Shown here in pieces: positions 7,966-16,317 of a stretch of DNA of 46,815 nucleotides. A model generated the notes under the pieces. The model saw nothing but the letters and a program-made list of their open reading frames with translations, was not told the origin of the DNA and did no database searches. Position numbers and translations under genes: made by a program. Within the stretch, counting starts at the first letter, position 1; every line of letters begins with the position of its first letter. The stretch covers positions 1-46,815 of the forward strand of contig JAGADU010000120.1 in the NCBI GenBank assembly GCA_017613435.1. Reading direction: 5' to 3'. This stretch comes from Lachnospiraceae bacterium. Lineage in GTDB: Bacteria; Bacillota; Clostridia; Lachnospirales; Lachnospiraceae.

Positions 7966-10188
7966 CTATTTACCCGCGATATGATATCTGTTTTTACCGT
8001 TTTCTTTCGAATAATACAATGCTTTGTCGGTATTGTCGTAAAGCGTTTCGAAGTCTTCGATTTTACCGTCGTTTATGCAAATGCCGATTGAAGAACCGAC
8101 GATTGGAGGAAGGCTCGATCTGACCATTTTGACCGACAGTCCCGATATGATTTTGCAAGCGATGTCTATTACCTTTTCTTCATCGACGAGGTCCCTGACA
8201 TATACGGTAAATTCGTCGCCGCCGAGTCTGCAGACAATCGACTCGCAGTCTTTGAAACAGTTAAGCAAATGCTCTCCGAAAGCAATGAGAACCGCATCGC
8301 CCGTCGAATGTCCGTAATGGTCGTTTACGCCCTTGAAATTGTCGAGGTCCATCATAAAGAGGGTACCCTCTCTGCCCTCGGACAATTCTCCCGACACGAC
8401 TCTCTCTAAAACGCCTCTGTTAAAGAGTCCCGTAAGGCCGTCCGTTTCGGCTTTGCTTCTTATCTCGTTAAATGCCTCAACCTGGTTCGTGATATCCGAG
8501 CCCCAAACCATATAACCCTGCACGATACCGTTTTCGTTCAGCGGCTCTTTTCTGAAGCCGTAAACATGTTCGTCCTTGTCGATTGTGCTTCTTTTATCAT
8601 CAAGAATATCTTTTAAAATTCTGTATCTTTTAACATTTTTTCCGATCTGAACATAGGGGAAAAGCGCTCTTCCGTTTTCGTTCATCATCAAAACTTCGCC
8701 CGTCATGTCTACCACGACAACGCTTTCCGAAGTATGATTGAGCGCACTCGCGGCTATTACCTTGGTATTGTTGTTAAAGCCGTATTTAAGCGCACCGTAC
8801 GATACTATGCAGATTGCGGCAATAACGCCGAATGCTATGAGATCGTAGGGCGAAATGCCTATGGCTTTGAGCGCGATGAAAAACCAAAGCGCAAATACCG
8901 CATAATTGATTATCATTCGTCTTTGGTGCTCGATATAGGAAGTTTCCTTGCTTGATATGTAATTGACCACAAGAAATCCCGCAAAAACCAGGACAATGCA
9001 AGTGTAAAAAACTATATACAAAATGCCGGGTTCGAGAATCGCAACCGGATATGCCAGATTGCCGCCCACTTCAAAACTCTTGTAAAAAAGAGTATTGCTG
9101 TCCATCGTATATACACCGAAAATCGTCAGTGCGCTTACGCATCCTTCCACGATATATACGGTAACGGGTATTTTCATTCTCAAAAAATCCGCTACAAACC
9201 ACGTAAAGCAGATTAAAAATCCGCAATCCGCCACATATTCGATTTTGACGACTTCTTTTATGGTTTCGTAGGTCGGACTTATCAGTTCGCCGAAATATCC
9301 GACCATGAAAAGCAGTCCGAAAACAAGCGTGGCTATAATGGACGCATTCGATGATTTTTTGCTCTCAACCGCCGCAATCGTCATAAGAACGATGATAAGA
9401 ACAATCGAGGTTGCCTGCACCATCATAAAAATGCTTCTTATATCGGTCATCGTCGAAAACGCCACCGAAAGTATCAAAAGATGTGCGGGATAATAAACAT
9501 AGAAGAATTCCGAAGAAAAACGGTTGCCGCCCTTTTCGCCGTTATAAAAATAAAGGAGGGAGAGCGGGAGGACAAATCCCAAAAGATAGAGTTTGTCATA
9601 CCATTTCCAATCGACGTTTACGACATGCGCACTTGTGTTTATAAACGAGAAAAGCGCTATAACCGCCACTGTCGCAACGGTGGCAATCGCAAAAAGAATG
9701 CATTTTTGTTTGAAATTTTCTCTGAAGAAATAGAAGATAAGCACATATACCATCGGAAGAATGGGCCATCCTCCAAGGAGCATCGATATGATGCCAAGGC
9801 ATATTATCGCTATGATTTTAGCCGACAGCGAATTGTTCTCGTTGGCGGCTATCATTATCGTCAAAAGCGCTATGAGAAGGTCGATGATAATGTTTTGTCT
9901 GTATCCGTACATCGACCCGAAAAACATGTAAAAAGGAGTTGCGGAAACAATTCCGAATATAAGAAGCCTGAGCGCATATTTGGTAATGTTTCCCGTATGA
10001 ATATAGCCTTCCACAATGGCAAAACACATAATCGGAATCGTAAATCTTCCGACCACATGCATAATCTGTCCGAGAACGCTGTCAAAAGGTACCACCGCCC
10101 ATGCGACATGATCCACGGTCATTGCGAAAACCGCTATTAATTTCAGCGTAAAAAGATTCAGTCCCTTAAAGCTTTTCCCCTGAGTCAT
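7966..10188 (-). CDS. TraX-like multipass membrane domain fused to PAS and GGDEF (diguanylate cyclase)
   Basis: This is a 740-aa fusion. Residues about 1-230 match the TraX family, multipass proteins related to membrane acyltransferases (typical LFTLKLIAVFAMTVDHVAW). A second block of hydrophobic helices spans about 230-460 and resembles the 7TM input module of histidine kinases. A PAS-like domain (about 470-570) and a GGDEF domain with an intact GGDEF motif at 656-660 follow. The usual inhibitory RxxD site is replaced by DCES, so product inhibition may be lost. The GGDEF domain should make cyclic-di-GMP at the inner membrane face. I chose the ATG at 10188 because GGAGGG lies 3 bases upstream; the more distal ATG at 10206 has no such site. 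It shares an mRNA with the 83-aa gene. Confidence 0.82.
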   Translation of the reverse strand: MTQGKSFKGLNLFTLKLIAVFAMTVDHVAWAVVPFDSVLGQIMHVVGRFTIPIMCFAIVEGYIHTGNITKYALRLLIFGIVSATPFYMFFGSMYGYRQNIIIDLLIALLTIMIAANENNSLSAKIIAIICLGIISMLLGGWPILPMVYVLIFYFFRENFKQKCILFAIATVATVAVIALFSFINTSAHVVNVDWKWYDKLYLLGFVLPLSLLYFYNGEKGGNRFSSEFFYVYYPAHLLILSVAFSTMTDIRSIFMMVQATSIVLIIVLMTIAAVESKKSSNASIIATLVFGLLFMVGYFGELISPTYETIKEVVKIEYVADCGFLICFTWFVADFLRMKIPVTVYIVEGCVSALTIFGVYTMDSNTLFYKSFEVGGNLAYPVAILEPGILYIVFYTCIVLVFAGFLVVNYISSKETSYIEHQRRMIINYAVFALWFFIALKAIGISPYDLIAFGVIAAICIVSYGALKYGFNNNTKVIAASALNHTSESVVVVDMTGEVLMMNENGRALFPYVQIGKNVKRYRILKDILDDKRSTIDKDEHVYGFRKEPLNENGIVQGYMVWGSDITNQVEAFNEIRSKAETDGLTGLFNRGVLERVVSGELSEGREGTLFMMDLDNFKGVNDHYGHSTGDAVLIAFGEHLLNCFKDCESIVCRLGGDEFTVYVRDLVDEEKVIDIACKIISGLSVKMVRSSLPPIVGSSIGICINDGKIEDFETLYDNTDKALYYSKENGKNRYHIAGK

Positions 10189-10229
10189 AAACCCTCCGAA
10201 AGTCATGTTTCGCAGATTTTTCTTATTAA

Positions 10230-10258
10230 ATTATATCCGAGAAAAAGTCCAAAATCAA
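10230..10258 (-). promoter_or_regulatory. sigma-A-type promoter for the TraX/GGDEF gene
   Basis: On the minus strand, TTGATT (10258-10253) and TATAAT (10235-10230) are separated by 17 bases, about 42 bases before the ATG at 10188. Confidence 0.55.
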
Positions 10259-10272
10259 TAAAGGCATAATAC

Positions 10273-10301
10273 TTCACAAAAGCACCATATTATCATATAA
10301 T
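10273..10301 (+). promoter_or_regulatory. sigma-A-type promoter for the HTH/GH5 gene pair
   Basis: TTCACA (10273-10278) and TATAAT (10296-10301) are separated by 17 bases, about 40 bases before the ATG at 10341. It is divergent from the TraX/GGDEF promoter. Confidence 0.55.
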
Positions 10302-10340
10302 TATAGTGTTTCAGGTTATTTTTTTAGCAAAGGGGATACT

Positions 10341-10823
10341 ATGGGCAAAAAATCTATCAAAGAAAATAAAAACATCTATCAGCTTTCCAGAGAGGAAGCA
10401 GGTTTAACGCGTTCGCAGGCCAGCGAAGCTCTTGTTTTTATAAGCGACAGCAGAATCGAAAAAATCGAGAGTGAAAAATGCGAACCTCATCCCGAAGAAA
10501 TTCTCGCCATGGCAAAGGCATACAAAAAGCCGAGCTTAAGCAACTATTTCTGTTCAAACGAATGCCCCATCGGACAGCTTTACATTCCCGAACTCAAGGA
10601 AAAAGATCTCGCTCAGATTACGCTTGAAATGCTTTCAACGATTAATATTCTTTCCAAGCAGAAAGACCGTCTCGTGGAAATTACCGTCGACGGCAAAATC
10701 ACCAGGGACGAAATGAAGGATTTCATGAACATTAAGGGCGAACTTGATAAAATGACCGTTTCCATCGAATCTCTCAAGCTCTGGATAGATCAGATGGTTG
10801 CCGACGGCAAATGGGTAGAATAA
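10341..10823 (+). CDS. XRE-like helix-turn-helix protein with CxxxC motif
   Basis: This 160-aa protein has an N-terminal HTH resembling the Cro/C1 fold (about 12-68: L-S-R-E-E-A-G-L-T-R-S-Q-A-S-E-A). A C-S-N-E-C-P-I-G motif follows at about 71-78, then a helical C-terminal half (about 95-155), probably for dimerisation. It has no transmembrane segment. GH5 follows after 15 bases, so they share one mRNA. The protein could regulate that operon, or it could be a general small regulator found by chance next to GH5. The ligand or DNA target cannot be told from sequence. Confidence 0.72.
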   Translation: MGKKSIKENKNIYQLSREEAGLTRSQASEALVFISDSRIEKIESEKCEPHPEEILAMAKAYKKPSLSNYFCSNECPIGQLYIPELKEKDLAQITLEMLSTINILSKQKDRLVEITVDGKITRDEMKDFMNIKGELDKMTVSIESLKLWIDQMVADGKWVE

Positions 10824-10838
10824 ATACTCGGAGGAATT

Positions 10839-11894
10839 ATGAGGAAATTTGAAGGATATACACGCGGAGTAAATTTCGGCGGATGGCTCTCACAGTGCGA
10901 CCATACCAAACTTCGTTACGATACTTTTATCACCGAAGAAGATTTCAGGGAAGTTTCTTTGAGAAAATTCGACCATGTGAGAATACCTGTCGATTACGAA
11001 CTTATTTTATCCGAACTCGATTCTTTTAAAGACGTCACTCCCGTTATCGGATACGGTCAGCAGCTTGAATTAAGCCGCGATTACGCTTTTAACGAGAGCG
11101 GATTCAAATATATCGATTTTGCAATCGAAATGTGCAAAAAATATTCTCTTAACATGATTCTCGATCTCCACAGGACACCGGGTTATTCTTTCGATCCCTT
11201 CCACGGAGAAAAAGGGTTTTTTGACAGCGAAGAATTCCAAAACGTATTCCATTCGATCTGGATCGAATTCGCCAAAAGATACGGAAAGGAATCCGACATT
11301 CTTACTTTTGAGCTTTTAAACGAAGTTACAAAGAAAGAATACTCCGACAAATGGAACGAAATTTCCGAGACAACCGTTAAAAACATCAGAAAATTCGCTC
11401 CCGATATCCATATAATAATCGGAGGCTATTATAACAACAGCCTCGAAGCGATTAAGGATTTAAACAAGCCTTACGACGATAAAATCGTATATACTTTCCA
11501 TGCTTACGAACCTCTTTTATTCACTCATCAGGGTGCTTACTGGATTGCAACCATGGATACTTCTTTCAGATGCAATTACGATATGCCTTATTCCGAATAC
11601 GAGAAACTTTCCGAAAAATATCTCTGCCAGGCTTATGCATCTTTTAAATCTTTTGACCAAAACGCCCATCCCGACCAAAACTTCTTCGAAGAACTTTTGG
11701 CCGAAGCCGTAAGGGTTGCCGGAGAAAGAAATGTGCCTCTTTACTGCGGCGAATACGGCGTTATCAATCTTGCGGACAAAAAAGAAGCCGCCAAATGGTT
11801 TAGCGACTTCCATGCCGTAATGGATAAATACAATATCGGACGCTGCGTATGGAATTTTAAAGAAATGGATTTTGAAATAAGCAAGGATTTTTGA
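10839..11894 (+). CDS. glycoside hydrolase family 5-like endoglucanase, cytoplasmic
   Basis: This is a retaining beta-glycanase-like (beta/alpha)8 barrel of 351 aa. The N-terminus (RGVNFGGW) and the RIPV strand are typical of GH5. The acid/base is E162 in ELLNEV (NEV rather than the usual NEP), a conserved HAYEP segment lies near 221-225, and the nucleophile is E305 in YCGEYG. There is no signal peptide or carbohydrate-binding module, so it should act inside the cell on imported beta-glucan or mannan oligosaccharides. The exact substrate is not predictable. GGAGG lies 5 bases before the ATG. It is transcribed with the upstream HTH gene and converges on the NlpC/P60 gene 4 bases away. Confidence 0.85.
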   Translation: MRKFEGYTRGVNFGGWLSQCDHTKLRYDTFITEEDFREVSLRKFDHVRIPVDYELILSELDSFKDVTPVIGYGQQLELSRDYAFNESGFKYIDFAIEMCKKYSLNMILDLHRTPGYSFDPFHGEKGFFDSEEFQNVFHSIWIEFAKRYGKESDILTFELLNEVTKKEYSDKWNEISETTVKNIRKFAPDIHIIIGGYYNNSLEAIKDLNKPYDDKIVYTFHAYEPLLFTHQGAYWIATMDTSFRCNYDMPYSEYEKLSEKYLCQAYASFKSFDQNAHPDQNFFEELLAEAVRVAGERNVPLYCGEYGVINLADKKEAAKWFSDFHAVMDKYNIGRCVWNFKEMDFEISKDF

Positions 11895-11898
11895 TTGC

Positions 11899-12597
11899 TT
11901 ATTCGTAACCCCCGTTGGTGTAACGGGAATAATCCACACCTTTTATTTCAAACCAAGCGGTCCACGCTTCATATTCAACGACGTCATAACCGATACCTGC
12001 ATCTTCGGTTCTGGCGTCTATTACTTTGCCTTCTCCCACATATATTCCCACATGACCCGGCGAATATACCCCGAGGCCCGGAATGTCGGGAAGTGTCGAA
12101 ATATCCCCGCTCATTGCGGATTCTGCAAGCAATTCTTCGGTGCCCCTCGCACAGACTTCCACTTTGGATTTAATCAGTCCCGAACAGTCCACATGTCCTT
12201 CCTCGCATCCGCCGTAGACATATTCCCAGTTCTCGTTATAGGCTCTTTTGGCCCATTCGACCAGTTCATCCGATGTTACCGTAAGTATTTCCTCTTCGGA
12301 AAAAATCATATCGGTTTCCGTCTCGTCTGATTCTTTTTCGGAATCGTCCGCCGTCAAAGTATTCTTTATTGCTTTCGTTTCGGCTTTTCCTGTATTTGAA
12401 GATATAATAAGCATAACCGGCTCTTTGGCAACAGTCGGTTCCTCTTTTACACTTTTATACTTTTGAGCGATTTCGTCATTCGCCTTTATTATTATCGATC
12501 TTTCTTTTCTTTGTTCCGCAATTATCGAAATAAGCAGAACAGTCAGGAAAGATACCGAAGCTATCAACGAAATCAATATTTTTCTTTTTTTCCCCAT
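11899..12597 (-). CDS. membrane-anchored NlpC/P60 peptidoglycan hydrolase
   Basis: This 232-aa protein has an N-terminal hydrophobic segment at about 8-27 (signal peptide or anchor), an acidic linker, and a C-terminal NlpC/P60 domain (about 108-232). The catalytic cysteine is C138 in VDCSG and the histidine is H182 in GHVGIYVG. Enzymes of this fold cleave peptide stems of peptidoglycan. It should act outside the membrane on the cell wall, in turnover or remodelling. No strong ribosome binding site precedes the chosen ATG. Neighbours give no functional hint. Confidence 0.85.
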   Translation of the reverse strand: MGKKRKILISLIASVSFLTVLLISIIAEQRKERSIIIKANDEIAQKYKSVKEEPTVAKEPVMLIISSNTGKAETKAIKNTLTADDSEKESDETETDMIFSEEEILTVTSDELVEWAKRAYNENWEYVYGGCEEGHVDCSGLIKSKVEVCARGTEELLAESAMSGDISTLPDIPGLGVYSPGHVGIYVGEGKVIDARTEDAGIGYDVVEYEAWTAWFEIKGVDYSRYTNGGYE

Positions 12598-12677
12598 ATC
12601 CGTATTTTACCAAAATTGCCCTTATTTTTCCACTTTTGCCCAAAAACGCTCCAAAGTTTCACTGCAAAAGATTTGTC

Positions 12678-12706
12678 TTGAATATATATTTTATTTGATA
12701 TATGAT
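12678..12706 (+). promoter_or_regulatory. sigma-A-type promoter for the first MATE gene
   Basis: TTGAAT (12678-12683) and TATGAT (12701-12706) are separated by 17 bases, about 67 bases before the ATG at 12774. Confidence 0.45.
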
Positions 12707-12773
12707 AATTGCTATTACCATTTGGGATTAAAAACGTTAAAATGTCTGTATAAATATTAATAGGAGAATTGTT

Positions 12774-14129
12774 ATGAAAAGCAGAAACGAAATGGATATG
12801 TGTTCGGGATCCATTTTCACCAAAATGCTTATATTTACCATACCGCTGATGCTCTCAAGCATGCTTCAGCTTCTTTTTAATGCGGCCGACATCATCGTGG
12901 TTGGCAATTACGCCGGAGACAATTCTCTCGGAGCTGTCGGATCGACGGGTTCGCTTATAAACCTTTTAACCAATCTTTTCATAGGTCTCTCCGTCGGAGT
13001 AAACGTTCTTGTCGCAAGATTTTACGGTTCCAATCAAACTGATAATCTTCACGATACGGTTCAGACATCCGTGACACTTAGTGCGATACTCGGTTTCTTT
13101 GTTGCTTTTATCGGCTTTTTGTTTGCTCCCACTTTCCTTGTTTGGATGAAACTTGAAGGCGAGATTTTAAGACTTGCTTCGATTTATTTAAGAATTTATT
13201 TTCTCGGAATGCCCGCAGTTATGATATATAATTTCGGAAGCGCCGTGTTAAGGGCCATCGGAGACACCAGAAGACCCCTTCTTTTCATGGTATTGTCGGG
13301 AATAGTAAACGTGGGCTTAAACCTTTTGTTTGTAATCGTTTGCAAAATGAATGTTGAGGGCGTTGCAATAGCGACAGTTATCTCACAAATGATTTCCGCG
13401 GCACTTGTTGTACTGTGTCTTATGAGAGAAGACAACGCCATTCATTTTGACATTAAACATATGTACATAAACAAAAGTATCTTTTTGAAAATACTTCAAA
13501 TCGGTCTTCCCGCAGGCTTTCAGAGCACATTGTTTTCGCTTTCGAACGTATTTATCCAATCGAGCGTAAACAGCTTCGGAGATACCGTAATATCCGGCAA
13601 CTCCTCCGCTATTAACATCGAAGGATTCGTTTATGTCGCAATGAACGCTTTTCATCAGGCCACAATATCTTTTGTAAGCCAAAACGTCGGAGCGGGAAAA
13701 AAGAAAAGAATCAACAAAATTACAATCATAGGTCTTTTGCTCGTAAGTTCAACCGGTCTGCTTCTCGGAACCCTGGTTAATTATTTCGGAACACAACTTC
13801 TCGGGATTTACAGCAAAAACCCCGATATTATCGCCGCCGGTCTTATTCGTATCAGAATTATATGCACCATATATTTTCTTTGCGGAATAATGGATGTTAT
13901 CGTCGGATCTTTAAGAGGCCTCGGCTATTCGACAATGCCTGCAATAGTATCTCTCCTCGGTGCGTGCGTTTTCAGGCTTGTGTGGCTCGCTACGGTGTTT
14001 CAAATCGATAAATGGCATACAGTTCAGACCATATACATTTCCTACCCGATTTCGTGGATTTTAACGTTTACGGTACATGTCATCTGCTATATCGCGGTTA
14101 AAAGAAAATACGATGCAAAAACCGCGTGA
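12774..14129 (+). CDS. MATE family efflux transporter
   Basis: MATE proteins export cationic drugs or metabolites in exchange for Na+ or H+. The 451-aa product has about 12 hydrophobic helices in two homologous halves. The family N-terminus reads FTKMLIFTIPLMLSSMLQLLFNAADIIVVG, split here as FTIPLMLSSMLQLL and FNAADIIVVG, with the second half starting near ILQIGLPAGFQSTLFSL. GGAGAA lies 7 bases before the ATG. It is a single-gene unit followed by a bidirectional terminator. The substrate cannot be told from sequence. Confidence 0.9.
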   Translation: MKSRNEMDMCSGSIFTKMLIFTIPLMLSSMLQLLFNAADIIVVGNYAGDNSLGAVGSTGSLINLLTNLFIGLSVGVNVLVARFYGSNQTDNLHDTVQTSVTLSAILGFFVAFIGFLFAPTFLVWMKLEGEILRLASIYLRIYFLGMPAVMIYNFGSAVLRAIGDTRRPLLFMVLSGIVNVGLNLLFVIVCKMNVEGVAIATVISQMISAALVVLCLMREDNAIHFDIKHMYINKSIFLKILQIGLPAGFQSTLFSLSNVFIQSSVNSFGDTVISGNSSAINIEGFVYVAMNAFHQATISFVSQNVGAGKKKRINKITIIGLLLVSSTGLLLGTLVNYFGTQLLGIYSKNPDIIAAGLIRIRIICTIYFLCGIMDVIVGSLRGLGYSTMPAIVSLLGACVFRLVWLATVFQIDKWHTVQTIYISYPISWILTFTVHVICYIAVKRKYDAKTA

Positions 14130-14201
14130 TATATGTAATATTTTCCAGCTTAATATGTAAAACCGTCGCACGAATCGCCTGTTAATATTTGTGTGCACAA
14201 A

Positions 14202-14233
14202 AAAATACCGCATACTTTCGTATGCGGTATTTT
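14202..14233. terminator. bidirectional intrinsic terminator
   Basis: Arms 14202-14215 and 14220-14233 pair perfectly (core ATACCGCATAC with GTATGCGGTAT) around a TTTC loop, flanked by A/T runs. It lies between the convergent MATE gene and the CUT1 permease gene and can serve both. Confidence 0.9.
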
Positions 14234-14253
14234 CGTTATGAGCTTTTGAATAA

Positions 14254-15138
14254 TTATCCTTTTACTGAACCGAGAGCTACACCGGCTACGATGTACTTTG
14301 ATAAAAGTAAGTAAACTATAATCAAAGGAAGTACCGTAAGTGTAAGGCCGGCATAAATTGAACCGAATTCCGTCTTGTAAATATCTGCTCTAAGCAAACT
14401 AACCATCATAGGCATTGTATATCTCTTGGGACTTGAAATAAGAACCATAGGAGTAAAGAGGTTGTTCCAGCTACCAACGAAACTGAAGATTGCCTGAGTT
14501 GCAATAGCGGGTTTCATGATGGGAAGAACGATTCTGTTAAATATATAGAACTCTCTTGCACCGTCGATACGTGCTGAGTGAACAATTTCAATCGGCAGCG
14601 AGGGTACCAGGTATTGCCTCATAAAGAATACCATCGAAGGTGCAGCTATCGCAGGAAGAATAAGCATGATAAGGTTGTTTGTAAGATTGAACTTGTAGCA
14701 CATCTGAAGGAAACCGATTAATGTAAGCTGACCGGGAAGCATCATGACAGCCATAATAAAGCTGAAGAATGCATTTTTGAATTTCCATTCATATACAACC
14801 TGTGCATAAGCTGTTAACGAAGAGAAGTAAACAGCCAATGTCGTAGCACCTGCAGCTACGATAAATGAGTTGAAGAAACCTACGAGAGGTCTAAACATAT
14901 TCTTGGATGTAAGAATTCCGATGTTGCTGAATAAATATTTGGACGGTAAGAATGAAACTGCCGTTGCCTGAATCTGTGTAGTAGATCTTGTCGCATTAAC
15001 AAACATCATCCAGAAAGGAAGAATGCTTAAAATTGCGAGAAAAGTACATAAAATGTAGATGATAACCTTAAGGATTATGTTTCCGACATTTCCTTTTTCT
15101 CTGCCATCCATAGTTAATTGCAAATTACTATTAGACAT
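14254..15138 (-). CDS. CUT1 sugar ABC transporter permease, MalG-type
   Basis: This is one of two membrane subunits of an importer for oligosaccharides. The 294-aa product has six predicted membrane helices. The EAA loop that contacts the ATPase lies at about 190-215 (ARIDGAREFYIFNRIVLPI), and the MalG-type C-terminus is G-V-A-x-G-S-V-K-G. GGAG lies 8 bases before the ATG. It follows the MalF-type gene after 17 bases. No ATPase gene is nearby, so a shared MsmK/UgpC-like ATPase encoded elsewhere probably energises it. Nearby GH3, GH43 and GH39 genes suggest xylo-oligosaccharides as the substrate; this is inference. Confidence 0.93.
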   Translation of the reverse strand: MSNSNLQLTMDGREKGNVGNIILKVIIYILCTFLAILSILPFWMMFVNATRSTTQIQATAVSFLPSKYLFSNIGILTSKNMFRPLVGFFNSFIVAAGATTLAVYFSSLTAYAQVVYEWKFKNAFFSFIMAVMMLPGQLTLIGFLQMCYKFNLTNNLIMLILPAIAAPSMVFFMRQYLVPSLPIEIVHSARIDGAREFYIFNRIVLPIMKPAIATQAIFSFVGSWNNLFTPMVLISSPKRYTMPMMVSLLRADIYKTEFGSIYAGLTLTVLPLIIVYLLLSKYIVAGVALGSVKG

Positions 15139-15155
15139 TTTTTCTTCTCCTTTCT

Positions 15156-16145
15156 TTACATCATTCTGCTCATTTTTGCTTTACGTTTGTATTCTTTTTC
15201 CTGTTTTCTTATAAGACGTCTCAATTCAACTTCATCCTTATCACGAAGCAGATAGAATACGAGACTGGACAAGAATACGATAATCGCAAACATTATCATA
15301 CTGGCAGCGGATGCTTCACCGTAAAGATATCCGCCTTGGAAAGCCTTATTGTAAATATATAATGAAGTGGTTGTCGTTGCACTGTCGGGACCACCGTCAC
15401 GGAACAGTTTGGGAATATCGAACATGTTCAAACCACCGATAAGGGATGTAACCAATGTGAAGAGCAACATCGTCTTGATACTGGGAATAGTAACCTTGAA
15501 GAATGTCTGCCACTGATTAGCACCGTCAACTTCGGCTGCTTCAAACAATTCGGGAGAAATACCCAAAACGCCGGAAATAAGAACGATGGCAGTGTATCCG
15601 TACCACATCCAAGTCTGAATAAATATAACGACTCCTCGCGTAACATTTTTGCTGAGCAACATGTCCACAGGACCGTCTTTAAAAATATGAAGACTGATAA
15701 ATAAGTCGTTGATAACTCCCTTGGGATACAGGAACAACTGAGCAAATAACATAGCTACGGTAGCCTGTGTGATGATATTGGGCATATAGAACATAACTTT
15801 GTAGAATCCCTGCCCTTTAATCTTGGATCTTCTGTTGGTAAACCAAGCGGTAATCAACAAAGCAAGCATAATCTGGGGAGTAAAGTTTAAGCCCCAAATC
15901 AACAATGTATTAAGAAATGCGTTTTTAAAGGATTTATTATGAAGAACGGTAATAAAGTTTTTAAAAGGCTCCGACCAGAGCATGGCGCCCCACCAATCGG
16001 AGTTACCGGCACCTTTAAGGCCGGAAAAACCTAAAACCAAAGTATATAAAATAGGATATAATTGAAAAATCAGCCACGCAAGAACAAAGGGAATGCTGAA
16101 TATGTAGCCATATTTTGCATAATCATAAGCTCTTCTCTTTTTCAT
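15156..16145 (-). CDS. CUT1 sugar ABC transporter permease, MalF-type
   Basis: This is the second membrane subunit of the importer, 329 aa with six main hydrophobic helices. The EAA loop is FEAAEVDGANQWQTFFKV (about 215-232). A long, basic C-terminal tail (KQEKEYKRKAKMSRMM) lies in the cytoplasm. AGGAGG lies 6-7 bases before the ATG. It sits downstream of the solute-binding protein, from which a hairpin in the 172-base gap separates it. Confidence 0.93.
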   Translation of the reverse strand: MKKRRAYDYAKYGYIFSIPFVLAWLIFQLYPILYTLVLGFSGLKGAGNSDWWGAMLWSEPFKNFITVLHNKSFKNAFLNTLLIWGLNFTPQIMLALLITAWFTNRRSKIKGQGFYKVMFYMPNIITQATVAMLFAQLFLYPKGVINDLFISLHIFKDGPVDMLLSKNVTRGVVIFIQTWMWYGYTAIVLISGVLGISPELFEAAEVDGANQWQTFFKVTIPSIKTMLLFTLVTSLIGGLNMFDIPKLFRDGGPDSATTTTSLYIYNKAFQGGYLYGEASAASMIMFAIIVFLSSLVFYLLRDKDEVELRRLIRKQEKEYKRKAKMSRMM

Positions 16146-16248
16146 ACGCTCAACCTCCTCGATTCAGAATAATTAATGCTACACACCCGCAGTAACCTTT
16201 TTTCGGCCGTATCAAATCAAGTGTGAATTTAGAAAAAAGTCTTGAAAA

Positions 16249-16278
16249 GAGCAGGTCGGACGAAAGTCCGCCCTGCTC
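16249..16278 (-). terminator. intercistronic hairpin between binding protein and permease genes
   Basis: Arms 16249-16261 and 16266-16278 pair (GAGCAGG with CCTGCTC, CGGAC with GTCCG, one mismatch) around a GAAA tetraloop. On the minus-strand transcript a short TTTT follows. It is probably a partial terminator or RNase barrier that keeps binding-protein mRNA more abundant than permease mRNA. Confidence 0.75.
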
Positions 16279-16317
16279 TCATTATTATTAGTTTAACTAA
16301 TATCTGGCGATGCCAAA

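Noticed and set aside
9481..10140. 219-codon plus-strand frame
   Set aside because: It lies opposite the TraX membrane domain and has an odd His/Arg/Tyr-rich composition.
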